A stretch of 64,000 nt of DNA. Source: Actinobaculum massiliense. Lineage in GTDB: Bacteria > Actinomycetota > Actinomycetes > Actinomycetales > Actinomycetaceae. Both the position numbers and the translations under genes were made by a program. Every line of letters begins with the position of its first letter. Position 1 is the first letter of the stretch. The notes beneath the pieces are model-generated. The model saw nothing but the letters and a program-made list of their open reading frames with translations, made no database searches and had not been told where the DNA came from. The stretch is from positions 310,001-374,000 of the forward strand of contig NZ_LN881716.1 of assembly GCF_001457435.1 (NCBI RefSeq), written 5' to 3'. This document shows, piece after piece, positions 26,164-35,382 of this stretch.

Positions 26164-27201
26164 TTACGGCACCAGCACCGTCCGACCCGCGATCTTTCCT
26201 TCGCGGAGGTCATCGAAAGCCTGAACGACGTCATCGAGCGGGTAATGAACGGTGTCTACCGTGATCTTTCCTTGCGCAGCAAGGGCTACCACCTGCCGCA
26301 GATCGGCCATGGTGCCGCCGTAGCCTTGATAGATTTCCACGCCCCACGGGAATTGCTTTTCGTTGCCGGCGATATAGTTGAAACGGCCCCCGCCCAGGCC
26401 AACGAAACGGATTGCACCGCCGTTGCGAATCACCTTGAGGGCCAGGTCGACCGTCGGTTGCACGCCCACGAAATCCAAATAGACGTCTACGCCCTTGCCC
26501 TGGGTGATCTCGAGAATCTTGTCCGCGGCCTGCGCATCGGATTTTATTGCGTAGTCAGCTCCATGCTCCGCGGCAAATTTGATCTTTTCGTCCGCAGTAT
26601 CCAGCGCGATGATCGTCGCGCCCGTGGTGGCGGCAACGATTTGCAAGCCAATATGCCCCAGACCGCCCAAGCCAGAAATGGCCACGTAAGAATCAGCCGT
26701 CAGGCGGTGGCGAACCGTGTTGATCGCGTGCATTGGCGTGACGGCGGCGTCGGCCAGCGGCGCGGCATCGACGGGATCAATACCCCCAAGATGAACCAGG
26801 TGGTAGGCCTTCACCGCCATGTAATCAGCCATGGCGCCGTCGAACGCGATTCCGGGAGAACGCGGAGCCATGCGACCGCGCGGATAGGCGAACTCGCAGT
26901 AATTATCGCGCCCGCGCTGGCACTCGCAGCAGTGCCCGCAGCTGAGCACCAGGGCCACAACCGCCGCCTCACCCACTTCCCAGCCTTCGACCTCATCTCC
27001 GATTTTCTCGACGATTCCCGCGCCCTCGTGCCCGAGGGTGTAGCCGCTGCACGGACCCTCCCCCATGGCGATAATGTCAAAATCCGAACGGCACAGACCG
27101 GCGCCCCGAATTTTCAGCAGGATCTCATCGCCGGCAATCTCCGGCACCGGCTTTTCAACGAGTTCAACCTTGTCTTTTTCATAGAAAGTTACCGCGCGCA
27201 A
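26164..27201 (-). CDS. Zinc-dependent alcohol dehydrogenase (MDR family)
   Basis: This 345-residue NAD(P)-dependent medium-chain dehydrogenase oxidises an alcohol or reduces an aldehyde. Catalytic zinc ligands are Cys37 (GAGLCRSD) and His58-Glu59 (LGHEGAG). A structural zinc site is formed by four Cys in SCGHCCECQRGRDNYCEF. The Rossmann motif GLGGLGHIGLQ follows near residue 175. It resembles actinobacterial Adh proteins that act on varied alcohols, so the substrate is not assigned. Confidence 0.88.
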   Translation of the reverse strand: MRAVTFYEKDKVELVEKPVPEIAGDEILLKIRGAGLCRSDFDIIAMGEGPCSGYTLGHEGAGIVEKIGDEVEGWEVGEAAVVALVLSCGHCCECQRGRDNYCEFAYPRGRMAPRSPGIAFDGAMADYMAVKAYHLVHLGGIDPVDAAPLADAAVTPMHAINTVRHRLTADSYVAISGLGGLGHIGLQIVAATTGATIIALDTADEKIKFAAEHGADYAIKSDAQAADKILEITQGKGVDVYLDFVGVQPTVDLALKVIRNGGAIRFVGLGGGRFNYIAGNEKQFPWGVEIYQGYGGTMADLRQVVALAAQGKITVDTVHYPLDDVVQAFDDLREGKIAGRTVLVP

Positions 27202-27554
27202 TGTGTCTCCATTCCGGTGCGACGTCGCACCTTCTTCGCCCGAGCTTCACCGGCCAAGCGTCGCTACGCCGGTTGACCCGAACTGCTAACGCCCGAACAG
27301 CTAAAGCCCGAGCTCACGCCTTTGTGATCTCGGACATATCCGTTATACCACGGTCGAACGGCCATAAACTAATGCCGTTCGCTTAATTAACCAGTTCCTT
27401 AGGAACTTCTTCGGCACTGGGCGGCTCGCCGGTAGCAGGCGCCCGCCGGCCAGGCCTATGCGTGCCAGCCCAAGCCGCGCCCGCCGGCTCGCCGGTCACG
27501 GGCACCAGTCGGCCAGCCAAACCAGTGTCGGAACCGCCGCGTACAATAGAACGC
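27202..27554. other. Intergenic region before orn, with a leaderless-type -10 box
   Basis: About 350 bp without a gene. It has GC-rich imperfect repeats (GGCTCGCCGGT near 27,421 and 27,486). The hexamer TACAAT at 27542-27547 ends 7 nt before the GTG of orn, the spacing expected when transcription starts on the start codon. No good -35 is visible. Confidence 0.5.
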
Positions 27555-28205
27555 GTGAGTTACCACGATATGAGTACACCAATTGTTTGGATTGACTGCG
27601 AGATGACCGGCTTGGACCTCGAGCACGATGACATCGTCGAGATTTCGGTGGTCGTCACTGATTCGGAACTGAACCCGGTGGATGAGGGCATTGATATCGT
27701 TATCAAACCCAGCCAAGAGGGCCTCGATTCCATGAACGAGTTTGTGCGAAATATGCACACGAACTCGGGCCTTATCAACGAGTGGGATAATGGCGTCTCC
27801 ATCGAGGAAGCCGAAGAGCAGGTGCTCGCCTACTTGGCGCCGCGCGTCGAAAAGGGCAAGGCGCCCCTCGGCGGCAATTCCGTGGGCACAGACAAGACCT
27901 TCCTGCAAAAGCAGATGCCACGCTTGGTCGATTATCTGCACTACCGCATTGTGGACGTATCCTCCATCAAGGAGCTCGCCAAGCGCTGGTATCCGCGGGT
28001 TTACTTCGCTTCGCCGGAAAAGTTTGGCAATCACCGCGCACTCGGCGATATTTACGATTCCATCGACGAATTGCGCTACTACCGCGGCGCGCTTATGCCA
28101 GGAGGTGAGGGCCCCTCGTCCGAGGACGCCCAGGCAATTGCCAAGCAGGTCGCGGGAATGACTCAAAAGCTTCTCGACGACGCCGCGTCGAGTGCTGGCG
28201 AGTAG
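27555..28205 (+). CDS. orn: Oligoribonuclease
   Basis: This DEDDh 3'-5' exoribonuclease degrades 2-5 nt RNAs, including pGpG, at the end of RNA decay. Motifs are WIDCEMTGLDLEHDDIVEI (Exo I, Asp and Glu), the NSVGTDKTFL region (Exo II) and HRALGDI (Exo III His-Asp). From the GTG at 27555 it is 216 residues; the internal ATG at 27570 gives 211. The GTG sits 7 nt after a TACAAT -10, so a leaderless transcript is likely. A hairpin follows the stop. Confidence 0.93.
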   Translation: MSYHDMSTPIVWIDCEMTGLDLEHDDIVEISVVVTDSELNPVDEGIDIVIKPSQEGLDSMNEFVRNMHTNSGLINEWDNGVSIEEAEEQVLAYLAPRVEKGKAPLGGNSVGTDKTFLQKQMPRLVDYLHYRIVDVSSIKELAKRWYPRVYFASPEKFGNHRALGDIYDSIDELRYYRGALMPGGEGPSSEDAQAIAKQVAGMTQKLLDDAASSAGE

Positions 28206-28245
28206 CCGGCAAGCAGGAGCAACTTAGCGACCATGCGTGCATACG

Positions 28246-28279
28246 CGAGGCCGGCCCGGTAAATCCCGAGCCGGCCTCG
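28246..28279. terminator. Hairpin between orn and hemH
   Basis: A 10-bp perfect stem, CGAGGCCGGC (28246-28255) with GCCGGCCTCG (28270-28279), lies between convergent genes. There is no clear U-run. Confidence 0.55.
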
Positions 28280-28353
28280 ATTAGCTTCAGCACAAGTCAG
28301 CTAGCTTCAGCTGGCGCCAGCGCTAAACCACTTGCCTACGCTGAACTACCCGC

Positions 28354-29646
28354 TCACTCCAGAGTTTGAATGCCAGCAATCGCCGGCCGCTCGGCCATGC
28401 GCGAGGTGGCGCAGTGGCCGGCGGGGCACACGTCAAAACCGGGAGCAAAATCCGTCAGGTGCGGGCGCTCAGACACATCGGTGCCATTAATGCGCTCCTC
28501 AATGAGGTCCGCCAAAAGGGCTACGAAGGTCGGATGCGTACCGGGCGTGGCTACGCGGATGAATTCCAGGCCGCGCTCTTGGGCGGTTTCTTGCGCTTCC
28601 ACGTCGAGGTCCCAGTAGACCTCCATGTGGTCGGAGATAAATCCGACCGGCACCACGATCACCCCGCGCTTGCCCTCAAGCTCGTTGATAACGTCGTTCA
28701 CGTCAGGGTCGAGCCACGGAACGTGCGGCGGCCCAGAACGCGACTGGTAGACCAGTTGCCAGTGCAGCTTCGCTTCCAGCTCCTGCTCCGCTCGCTTGAG
28801 CACCTCGCGAATAACCGCCAGGTGCTGATCCACGTAAAGGCCCTGCTCGCCGCTATATTCCGTCCCGCCGGCCCCGGCATTATCCGAGAGCGGGATGGAG
28901 TGAGTGGAGAAGAGCACTTCGAGCACCTCACCTTCCACACCCCGTTCCCACATCTCGCGAACAGCGTTTACCAAGCCCTCAACAAAGGGCAGGATGAAGC
29001 CTTCGCGATTGAAGAACGCCCCAACTTTATCGACCGTCACCTCGCCGAAAAGCTCGGTTGCCTCAAGCGCATCGGCGTAGTCTTCCCGGTACTGCCGGCA
29101 GGAGGAATAACCGGAGTAAGCGGAGGTAGGCAAGGCTAAAATCGTCCGCTTGCCCTCGCGGTAAGCCTGCCCGAGGGCATCGGTAATATAAGGCGCCCAG
29201 TTCCGATTGCCCAGGTAAACCGGGATATTGTGCCCGCGCGAAGTCAACTCATTTTCGAGGGCCACGCGCAGGTCACGATTACAGACGTTGAGCGGCGAAA
29301 CCCCGCCGTTGGTGCGGTAGTGAACCGCAACCGCCTCCAGGCGCGAAACCGGGATGCCGCGCCCGCCGGTCACATTCTGCAGGAAGGGAATAACGTCCGC
29401 CTGGCCCTGCGGCCCGCCGAAGGAGGAGAGGATAACGGCGTCGTACGGCGTCGGGTCACTCACCCAACGCCCACCCGGAGCATTTGCCCGGGAAGCCGCG
29501 GCGACTCTCTCTCCTTCGCGAAGCGGTGCGTGCGTTGCTGGCGCCGGCTTTCGGGACTGAATCTGGGCCGCCTGAGCATCGGTGCGATCCGCACCGTCGA
29601 TGCTGTAGTTGCGAGTATCTATATGTTCTTCGATATTCAAGCTCAT
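28354..29646 (-). CDS. hemH: Coproporphyrin/protoporphyrin ferrochelatase
   Basis: This 430-residue enzyme inserts Fe(II) into the porphyrin. The core starts at about residue 65 (YDAVILSSFGGPQG). FSTHSIPLS carries the metal-binding His, and VPVGFISDHMEVYWDLD carries the conserved Glu. Because hemQ lies 8 nt upstream, the substrate is probably coproporphyrin III (CpfC), as in other actinobacteria. The Cys of SSCRQY and the CPAGHC end could ligate the 2Fe-2S cluster seen in some actinobacterial ferrochelatases. A 60-residue low-complexity N-terminal extension is unusual; the start could lie further in. Confidence 0.92.
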   Translation of the reverse strand: MSLNIEEHIDTRNYSIDGADRTDAQAAQIQSRKPAPATHAPLREGERVAAASRANAPGGRWVSDPTPYDAVILSSFGGPQGQADVIPFLQNVTGGRGIPVSRLEAVAVHYRTNGGVSPLNVCNRDLRVALENELTSRGHNIPVYLGNRNWAPYITDALGQAYREGKRTILALPTSAYSGYSSCRQYREDYADALEATELFGEVTVDKVGAFFNREGFILPFVEGLVNAVREMWERGVEGEVLEVLFSTHSIPLSDNAGAGGTEYSGEQGLYVDQHLAVIREVLKRAEQELEAKLHWQLVYQSRSGPPHVPWLDPDVNDVINELEGKRGVIVVPVGFISDHMEVYWDLDVEAQETAQERGLEFIRVATPGTHPTFVALLADLIEERINGTDVSERPHLTDFAPGFDVCPAGHCATSRMAERPAIAGIQTLE

Positions 29647-29654
29647 AAATCTAC

Positions 29655-30395
29655 CTACCGGGCGTCCGGCGCATACCCGAGCACCACCGGCAACTCAGCC
29701 AGATCCTGCAAACGCCGCCCGTAGAAGAACGGGGTTTCGTGACGCACGTGGAGGCGCGCCTCCGTGTAGCGCATGGCGCGGAGCAGATCCACTAGCTCAG
29801 TGGAGTCATCGGATTCGAAGGCGAGAATCCACTCGTAATCGGACATGCCGAAGGCGTGCATGGTCTGGGTGGCAACGCCGGCGTAGAGATTGCCGACCTG
29901 CCCGTGCTCGCGCATGATCCGACCGTGCTCACGCGGCTCCATGAGGTACCACTCGTAGGTACGTACAAACGGGTAAATGACTACCCAGTTGCGCGCCGGC
30001 TCACCGACAGTAAATGCAGGCTTGTGGATTCGCTCAGCTTCGACGTCGTTATAGACCCCGGGAACCTGCCACACCGCTTCCAGATCGCGGAAAATCCGGG
30101 TGGCGCGAAGGCGGCGCATAAAGGTTTGCAGATCCTCCAGCTTGCGCCCGTGGGCAAAGACGATTACGTCCGCGTCCGCGCGCAGGTTATTTGCGTCGTA
30201 AATTCCGCGGACGGTGGCGAGGTCCTTTTCCGCTTCAATTGTTTCTTTCAGCTCGTTAATCGCTCCGACGACGTCGTCGATGGCTTCCGTTCCAGCCGGG
30301 CGGCGGAAAACCGAGTAGAGAGCAAAAACTTGATTGCGCTCGGACTCGGGGGTACCACTCCAGAGCGGCTGGGCCGCAGTACGTACTTCACTCAT
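29655..30395 (-). CDS. hemQ: Coproheme decarboxylase
   Basis: This 246-residue chlorite-dismutase-fold protein converts coproheme III to haem b, the last step of the coproporphyrin-dependent pathway. Motifs include FALYSVFRRP at the N-terminus, WVVIYPFVRTYEWYLM and EHGRIMREHGQVGNLYAGV around the haem site, and FESDDSTELVDLLRAMRYTEAR. The start MSEVRT at 30395 gives the usual length. A TAGGGT -10-like box lies 9 nt upstream. It is followed by hemH, 8 nt apart, forming a two-gene haem operon. Confidence 0.93.
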   Translation of the reverse strand: MSEVRTAAQPLWSGTPESERNQVFALYSVFRRPAGTEAIDDVVGAINELKETIEAEKDLATVRGIYDANNLRADADVIVFAHGRKLEDLQTFMRRLRATRIFRDLEAVWQVPGVYNDVEAERIHKPAFTVGEPARNWVVIYPFVRTYEWYLMEPREHGRIMREHGQVGNLYAGVATQTMHAFGMSDYEWILAFESDDSTELVDLLRAMRYTEARLHVRHETPFFYGRRLQDLAELPVVLGYAPDAR

Positions 30396-30616
30396 GCTTC
30401 GCACCCTAGCTGTCGCTAAAAGAAAATGTGGCAAAAACCCACCTTTATCTTCGGGACTTAAGTCTCGAAGGGTAGTTTATCGCTTGATTACGCGGTTTTT
30501 AATTTCGCCACTCTATTCTTGCGAAAATACCCGCCCGGGCGTTTTTTCGGAAAGCGACCGCCGAGGGTGTCGCTAAGTTCCGCCGGAATCCGCTACGCGC
30601 TGGCTTCGGCCTTCCC

Positions 30617-31819
30617 CTACGCGCCGGCTCCCGCCTGCCCGGTGGGGGTATAGATCCGCACGCGATCTTTCACCCCGGCAAACCGGAACGGGCCCTTGGT
30701 TTCGGCCGGAGTTTCGTAATCCTCCGAATCCTTGCGCACTGCCGCGTGCAGAGCGCGATAAAGCGGGAAGCTCAGCGAAACACGCGCGCCGAGCATTGCC
30801 TCCACCGCGAGCCGATCGGCGCCGGTTTCGCGTAGGCGATCCCGGTACCCGGCAACCGGCGAGCCCACAAAGAACTCTGCCACCGCGCCCGAACCGTAGC
30901 TAAACAACCCCAAGCGCTGCCCGGTGAGATCCTCTTCCTCATTAGCGAGCAGCGAAGAAAGCCCAATATAAAGTGCCGCGGTATAGGTATTGCCAATGTC
31001 ACGCCCGTAGAGGAGGCCGGCCTCAATTACTTCATCCCCGCGCGTATCCCCGGCGTGCTCCATTAGGCGCCGGTGGGCCTTGCGCGCCATCTTCCCGAAC
31101 GGCTGGTGATGCACAAACCGCGCCAGGTCGGTGGTCGCTGTGCCGGTGCGCGCCGCGTAATCGTCCCATGCCCCCACCAGCGCGTCCATATACGCGTCCA
31201 TTGAGAGATGCCCCAGCACGTACGGCGTCGTCGAATCATTGGGGCGCCAAAAATCGTTGATATCGCGCGTATAGACGCCGCTGGTCGGTTCAATTTCCAG
31301 GAGCCGCGGATTTGCGCTCACCATCATCGCCACCGCGCCGGCGCCCTGGGTCGGTTCACCAGAAGAGTCGACGGCGTACCTCGCCACGTCCGCGGCGACG
31401 ACGATCACCCGTTCCTCGGGATTGCGGGCAACCAGAGCGAGGGCCGCCTGGAGAGCCGCCGTTCCGCCGTAGCAGGCTTCTTTGAATTCCACCGTGCGGA
31501 TATTTTGCGGCAAATCGAGAAGCGAATGCAGATAAACCCCCGCGGATTTGGACTGGTCCACCGATGATTCGGTGGCAAAGAACAGTGAACGCACGCCCTC
31601 GGTTCCGGTGGCGGGCAAGAGTTTGCTCAGCGCGTCCGCCCCCAAGCTCACCGCGTCTTCATCCGGCGCGGGAACCGACATATGAACTTGCCCGAGTCCC
31701 ACGTGGTATTTGCCCACCGGCACGTCGGTGGCCTGCGCGAGCTCTACCAGCGGCAGTTCAAAATGCGTGGTGGCAATCGCAATTGCGTCAATCCCCACCG
31801 GAATCTGTGTGTTACTCAT
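30617..31819 (-). CDS. mvaS: Hydroxymethylglutaryl-CoA synthase
   Basis: This 400-residue thiolase-fold enzyme condenses acetyl-CoA with acetoacetyl-CoA to HMG-CoA. The nucleophile is Cys116 in KEACYGGTAAL, and the general base is Glu84 in FATESSVD. The HHQPFGKMARKAH segment holds the conserved His. Length is typical of bacterial MvaS. It is the last gene of the mevalonate cluster, 61 bp after mvaA, so the first two pathway enzymes are at the 3' end of the cluster. No acetoacetyl-CoA thiolase is in the window. Confidence 0.95.
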   Translation of the reverse strand: MSNTQIPVGIDAIAIATTHFELPLVELAQATDVPVGKYHVGLGQVHMSVPAPDEDAVSLGADALSKLLPATGTEGVRSLFFATESSVDQSKSAGVYLHSLLDLPQNIRTVEFKEACYGGTAALQAALALVARNPEERVIVVAADVARYAVDSSGEPTQGAGAVAMMVSANPRLLEIEPTSGVYTRDINDFWRPNDSTTPYVLGHLSMDAYMDALVGAWDDYAARTGTATTDLARFVHHQPFGKMARKAHRRLMEHAGDTRGDEVIEAGLLYGRDIGNTYTAALYIGLSSLLANEEEDLTGQRLGLFSYGSGAVAEFFVGSPVAGYRDRLRETGADRLAVEAMLGARVSLSFPLYRALHAAVRKDSEDYETPAETKGPFRFAGVKDRVRIYTPTGQAGAGA

Positions 31820-31880
31820 CGTTCTCCTGCAAATCTCTTTGGCTCTAGCTTTCAGTGCGCCGGCCTATCCGGCGGGTAGC

Positions 31881-33065
31881 CTACCCCGCATTGGGCGCGT
31901 CTGGTGATTGAGGCGCGACGCCGCTGGCGGGCGCCTGCTCGGCTAGGCCGCTGGCATCGGCCGGCTTGGCTACGTTACTGGCGCCCGCCGGCTTGGCCGC
32001 GCCGTGGCGCTCGAAGCGGCGGTGCGCATTCATCAGCTCGCCGGGGCGCGTCTGTGCCGCCAAAAGCGAGAGCTCGCCGCAAAGCACAACCGCCGCGATA
32101 ATCCCCGCGAGCTTGCGGGAATTAACACCCGGCTGCGCGTCGGGCTCAAATCCCATTCGCCGCATGGTTTGCTCAATTTCCGGCAAATCTTTGCCGTTGC
32201 CAACCGTTCCCACAATCAAGTTAGGTAGCGTGACCGAGAAATACAGACCTCCCTCGCGCTGCTCGGCGTGAGTAAAGCCCTGGGAGCCTTCGACGATATT
32301 GGCCGCGTCCTGACCCGTAGCGAGATAAACAGCCAGCAGCATATTTGCGAAATGTGCATTAGCTGAGCGCAGGGAGCCAGCAAGCGTCGATCCCACCCAA
32401 TTTTTGCGGTAGTTCAGCTCCGCAATTGCCTCGGCGGTGGTGTGCAGACGCTTAGTGATGACCTCGTCCGGGATGAAAATATCGGCGACCACGCGCTTTC
32501 CGCGCCCCAAAATACCGTTGACCGCCGACGCCTTCTTATCAATGCAGTAGTTGCCAGAAATTGAGCCGTATCGAATTGGCAGGCCCCACCCCAGCACCGC
32601 GTCCATAACGGCTTCCGAAGCCTGGGTTGCCATATTGTGCCCTGAGGCGTCCCCAGTGGCGTATTCAAAGCGCACAAACAGCAGGTTGCCCACTACTTCC
32701 GGGTGTATTCCTAGCAGCCTGGCAAAACGGGACTGCCCGGCCACCACGCGTTCCAGCTCTGACCGGCGGGCAATGATTTCCTCGCTGGCAGCGAGCGCGG
32801 CTACGGCGTCGTCGGAAACAAAAAGAACCGATCGCGACATCCGTTCGTCCGCCACGCTCACGCGAATCCCACCCGGGCTCATGCGCGACACGTCCGCGCC
32901 GCGGTTACAGCTGGGCCACAGCGGCGATTCGTAGGTGGCGAGGGGAACGTCGACGTCGGTTTGCTCGCCGGCGGCGGAAATCCGAATTGGCCCGATCCAT
33001 TTGGTGGGAATGGGAGTGATGGAATCGGGCGCGGCGCGGCCGGTGGAATCCTTAGTTTGCGACAT
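31881..33065 (-). CDS. mvaA: HMG-CoA reductase, class II type
   Basis: This 394-residue enzyme reduces HMG-CoA to mevalonate. Recognisable elements are ATGDASGHNMAT (catalytic region), NYCIDKKASAVN (catalytic Lys), GQDAANIVEGSQG (catalytic Asp) and VGTVGNGK. The size and lack of membrane helices fit the class II bacterial form. The last 45 residues are a low-complexity Ala/Pro-rich tail (SNVAKPADASGLAEQAPAS) outside the catalytic fold, with no known role. The start has no upstream rival. Confidence 0.94.
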   Translation of the reverse strand: MSQTKDSTGRAAPDSITPIPTKWIGPIRISAAGEQTDVDVPLATYESPLWPSCNRGADVSRMSPGGIRVSVADERMSRSVLFVSDDAVAALAASEEIIARRSELERVVAGQSRFARLLGIHPEVVGNLLFVRFEYATGDASGHNMATQASEAVMDAVLGWGLPIRYGSISGNYCIDKKASAVNGILGRGKRVVADIFIPDEVITKRLHTTAEAIAELNYRKNWVGSTLAGSLRSANAHFANMLLAVYLATGQDAANIVEGSQGFTHAEQREGGLYFSVTLPNLIVGTVGNGKDLPEIEQTMRRMGFEPDAQPGVNSRKLAGIIAAVVLCGELSLLAAQTRPGELMNAHRRFERHGAAKPAGASNVAKPADASGLAEQAPASGVAPQSPDAPNAG

Positions 33066-33158
33066 AGCTAAATCTTAGCGTGGGTGTACCGAGAGCCGGA
33101 TGCGGGCGGCGCGGCTGGCGGCGGCTATCCTGGCGCGGCTGTGTCTGAGGCGGCGCCG

Positions 33159-35366
33159 CTAGCCCTCGGCCCAAACGAGGAACTCCACGGCCGCGTAAAT
33201 TGGTTTCCCGAATTCCCGCGCATTCTTGGCTTTACGGGAAAGCGAGGTGACGTCCGCAGCGATCAGCACATCGCAACGAGTGCGAGAGACGCTACTTTTT
33301 ACCTCCAGGCCGCGCGTGGCGGCGAGGGCTTCCATCTCCCCGCGCTCCCAGATAGTTCCGCGAAAGTTGACCGTTCCGGTGAAGGCTACTCGCGTTCCGG
33401 GAGTGAGGATGCTGGAAATATCAGGCTGTTCGCCCAGCGTTTTATAGGTCACCCGGACCCCGTATTTTTCGCAAAATTCGTCGATCATTGCCGCGGCCGC
33501 GGGGGCAAGCGGAAGCTCGAAAAGCTTTTCTTCCAGTAGCCGGGCCACCTCTTGCGGGTCGCCAACTGGAACGATTCGCCGCGAGCGCGGGGCGATAAAC
33601 CAGGCGGCGCGCGGGCTCGGCGAAGCGTGATAGGCGATGGGGACCGCGTGCGGATCGCCGGCCAGGCCGAAGGGCTCGAGCGGGGCGATAATTCCGCACC
33701 TTTTTAGTTCCGCGTCAATAATGGCCAGGACCTCATCCGGATTTCCGGTCACCTCGATTCCCCAGCCGTCCACCAGCCGCTCAATGGCCGGCCACAGTTC
33801 GCCCAGGCTCGGCGCCACCTGCAGATCGGCCGCGCTAATGCCGTATTTTTCGGTGGCGTTTCCAATATCGCGAGCGGGATTGACCAGGCTCTCGAAGCGG
33901 TTTACGTGCGGTCCGCCAAGCGCCTCGTCGCGCAAAAACGCGGAATTATCACCGTGCGGCGAGCCGGGGCCAAAATCGAGGGCGATGTGGATCGGCCGAA
34001 TAAATCCGTCACTTTGCCCCACCACCCGCATGGAAAGAGCGCAGGTGCGCTCCGCCAGGGTGCCGCTGGCGTCGGCAAGGAACCTGCGCACGCGGTAATC
34101 GACTCGCACATCGCGCGCGCGGATTTCGCGCGTGAGCACAATGCCCGCCAGGCTCCGGCACCGCGAAAGCGCCACGTAAAGCTGCCCGTTAGCGAAGATT
34201 CCGCCAGAAAGTTCGATCACCGCGCGGTCGAGGGTTTGACCCTGGGATTTGTGGATCGTTATTGCCCAGGCAAGTTTGAAGGGAAGCTGGCGAAAGCTCC
34301 CCACGATTTCGCGCCGTAGCGTGCCGCCGTCGGCAACCGGCCGGGTGACGTCCCAATTGTGCGGCGTGACGGCCACTTCGCTTCCGTCGCGGAAACGTAC
34401 ATCAACTTCGAAATCGCCCTCTTCATTGCGCCAGATCCGCAGGATTTGCCCGAGGGTGCCGTTGACCCAGCGATCGGACGGGTCGTTGGTGAGCATCATG
34501 ATTTGCGCCCCGACTTTGAAATGCAATTCGTCGTCGGTGGGTTTTTCGAAATGCTCGGTGTCCCCGCGCCGCTCGGCGAACGACACAAATTCCTGTTCGT
34601 CGAGCAATTCGAGTTTGCGCATATTCTCGGCTGTCACGCGCCGATTCGTGGGTGCGAGGGTGAGCCAAAATTCGCCGTCGGGCGGCGAAAACTCCCCCGC
34701 AACACGGCGATTGAGCGCACTCAGCACCCCGCCGGTCACGCGCCCCGAGCGAACCGCGCGCAAAAGCTCGGTCAGCTCGCGGTCACCCTGCTGGCGAAAA
34801 ATCTCCCGCAGGGTAACGGTGTGGAAAAGCTCGGGCGAATAGTGGTGCGCCGCAAAAAAGTATGGGTTTTCGTAGACGGTGGTGAAGTATTCCTCTTCCG
34901 CTGGCGTTACCACCGGCGGAAGCTGATACAGATCGCCAACCAGCACCAGCTGCACCCCGCCCAGCGGGTAACCACGCCGCGGCCCGTACATTTCCAGGGC
35001 TTCGCACACCAGATCGAACAGATCGGCTCGCACCATCGAGACTTCGTCAATAATCAGCGTCTCGAGTTCGCCAATCACCTTCGCGAAAGCGCGCGGAAAA
35101 TACGCGCCGCTTCGCACATCATCGCGGGTGACGCCGGGAGGAAATGAGAAGAGTCGGTGGAGCGTGTAGCCACCCACGTTGAGCGCGGCAATGCCGGTTG
35201 GCGCGGCCACGACCACGTTCCTGCCCGCCCGGCGCCGCTTTATAAAATACCTGATGAGGGTGGATTTTCCGGTTCCGGCATCGCCGGTGATAAAAACGTT
35301 CTCCCCCGCCTCCATCAGCTCGAGGGCGCGCTGAAAATCGCCGGTGAGGCGAAGCTGGTCTGCCAC
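33159..35366 (-). CDS. Pif1/RecD-like superfamily 1 helicase with C-terminal BRCT domain
   Basis: This 735-residue protein has a Walker A ITGDAGTGKSTLIRYF near residue 28 and APTGIAALNVGG. The Walker B is TLIIDEVSMVRADLFD, and VALSRCRSL is the final helicase motif. Residues about 1-440 are a Pif1-type 5'-3' helicase core. The last 85 residues (TRVAFTGTVNFRG to FLVWAEG) look like a BRCT domain, usual in DNA-repair proteins. It probably unwinds DNA structures in replication or repair. It lies 16 bp after fni and 93 bp before mvaA on the same strand, so it is embedded in the mevalonate cluster. Confidence 0.85.
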   Translation of the reverse strand: MADQLRLTGDFQRALELMEAGENVFITGDAGTGKSTLIRYFIKRRRAGRNVVVAAPTGIAALNVGGYTLHRLFSFPPGVTRDDVRSGAYFPRAFAKVIGELETLIIDEVSMVRADLFDLVCEALEMYGPRRGYPLGGVQLVLVGDLYQLPPVVTPAEEEYFTTVYENPYFFAAHHYSPELFHTVTLREIFRQQGDRELTELLRAVRSGRVTGGVLSALNRRVAGEFSPPDGEFWLTLAPTNRRVTAENMRKLELLDEQEFVSFAERRGDTEHFEKPTDDELHFKVGAQIMMLTNDPSDRWVNGTLGQILRIWRNEEGDFEVDVRFRDGSEVAVTPHNWDVTRPVADGGTLRREIVGSFRQLPFKLAWAITIHKSQGQTLDRAVIELSGGIFANGQLYVALSRCRSLAGIVLTREIRARDVRVDYRVRRFLADASGTLAERTCALSMRVVGQSDGFIRPIHIALDFGPGSPHGDNSAFLRDEALGGPHVNRFESLVNPARDIGNATEKYGISAADLQVAPSLGELWPAIERLVDGWGIEVTGNPDEVLAIIDAELKRCGIIAPLEPFGLAGDPHAVPIAYHASPSPRAAWFIAPRSRRIVPVGDPQEVARLLEEKLFELPLAPAAAAMIDEFCEKYGVRVTYKTLGEQPDISSILTPGTRVAFTGTVNFRGTIWERGEMEALAATRGLEVKSSVSRTRCDVLIAADVTSLSRKAKNAREFGKPIYAAVEFLVWAEG

Positions 35367-35382
35367 CGTCGCCGCCCGGCGC

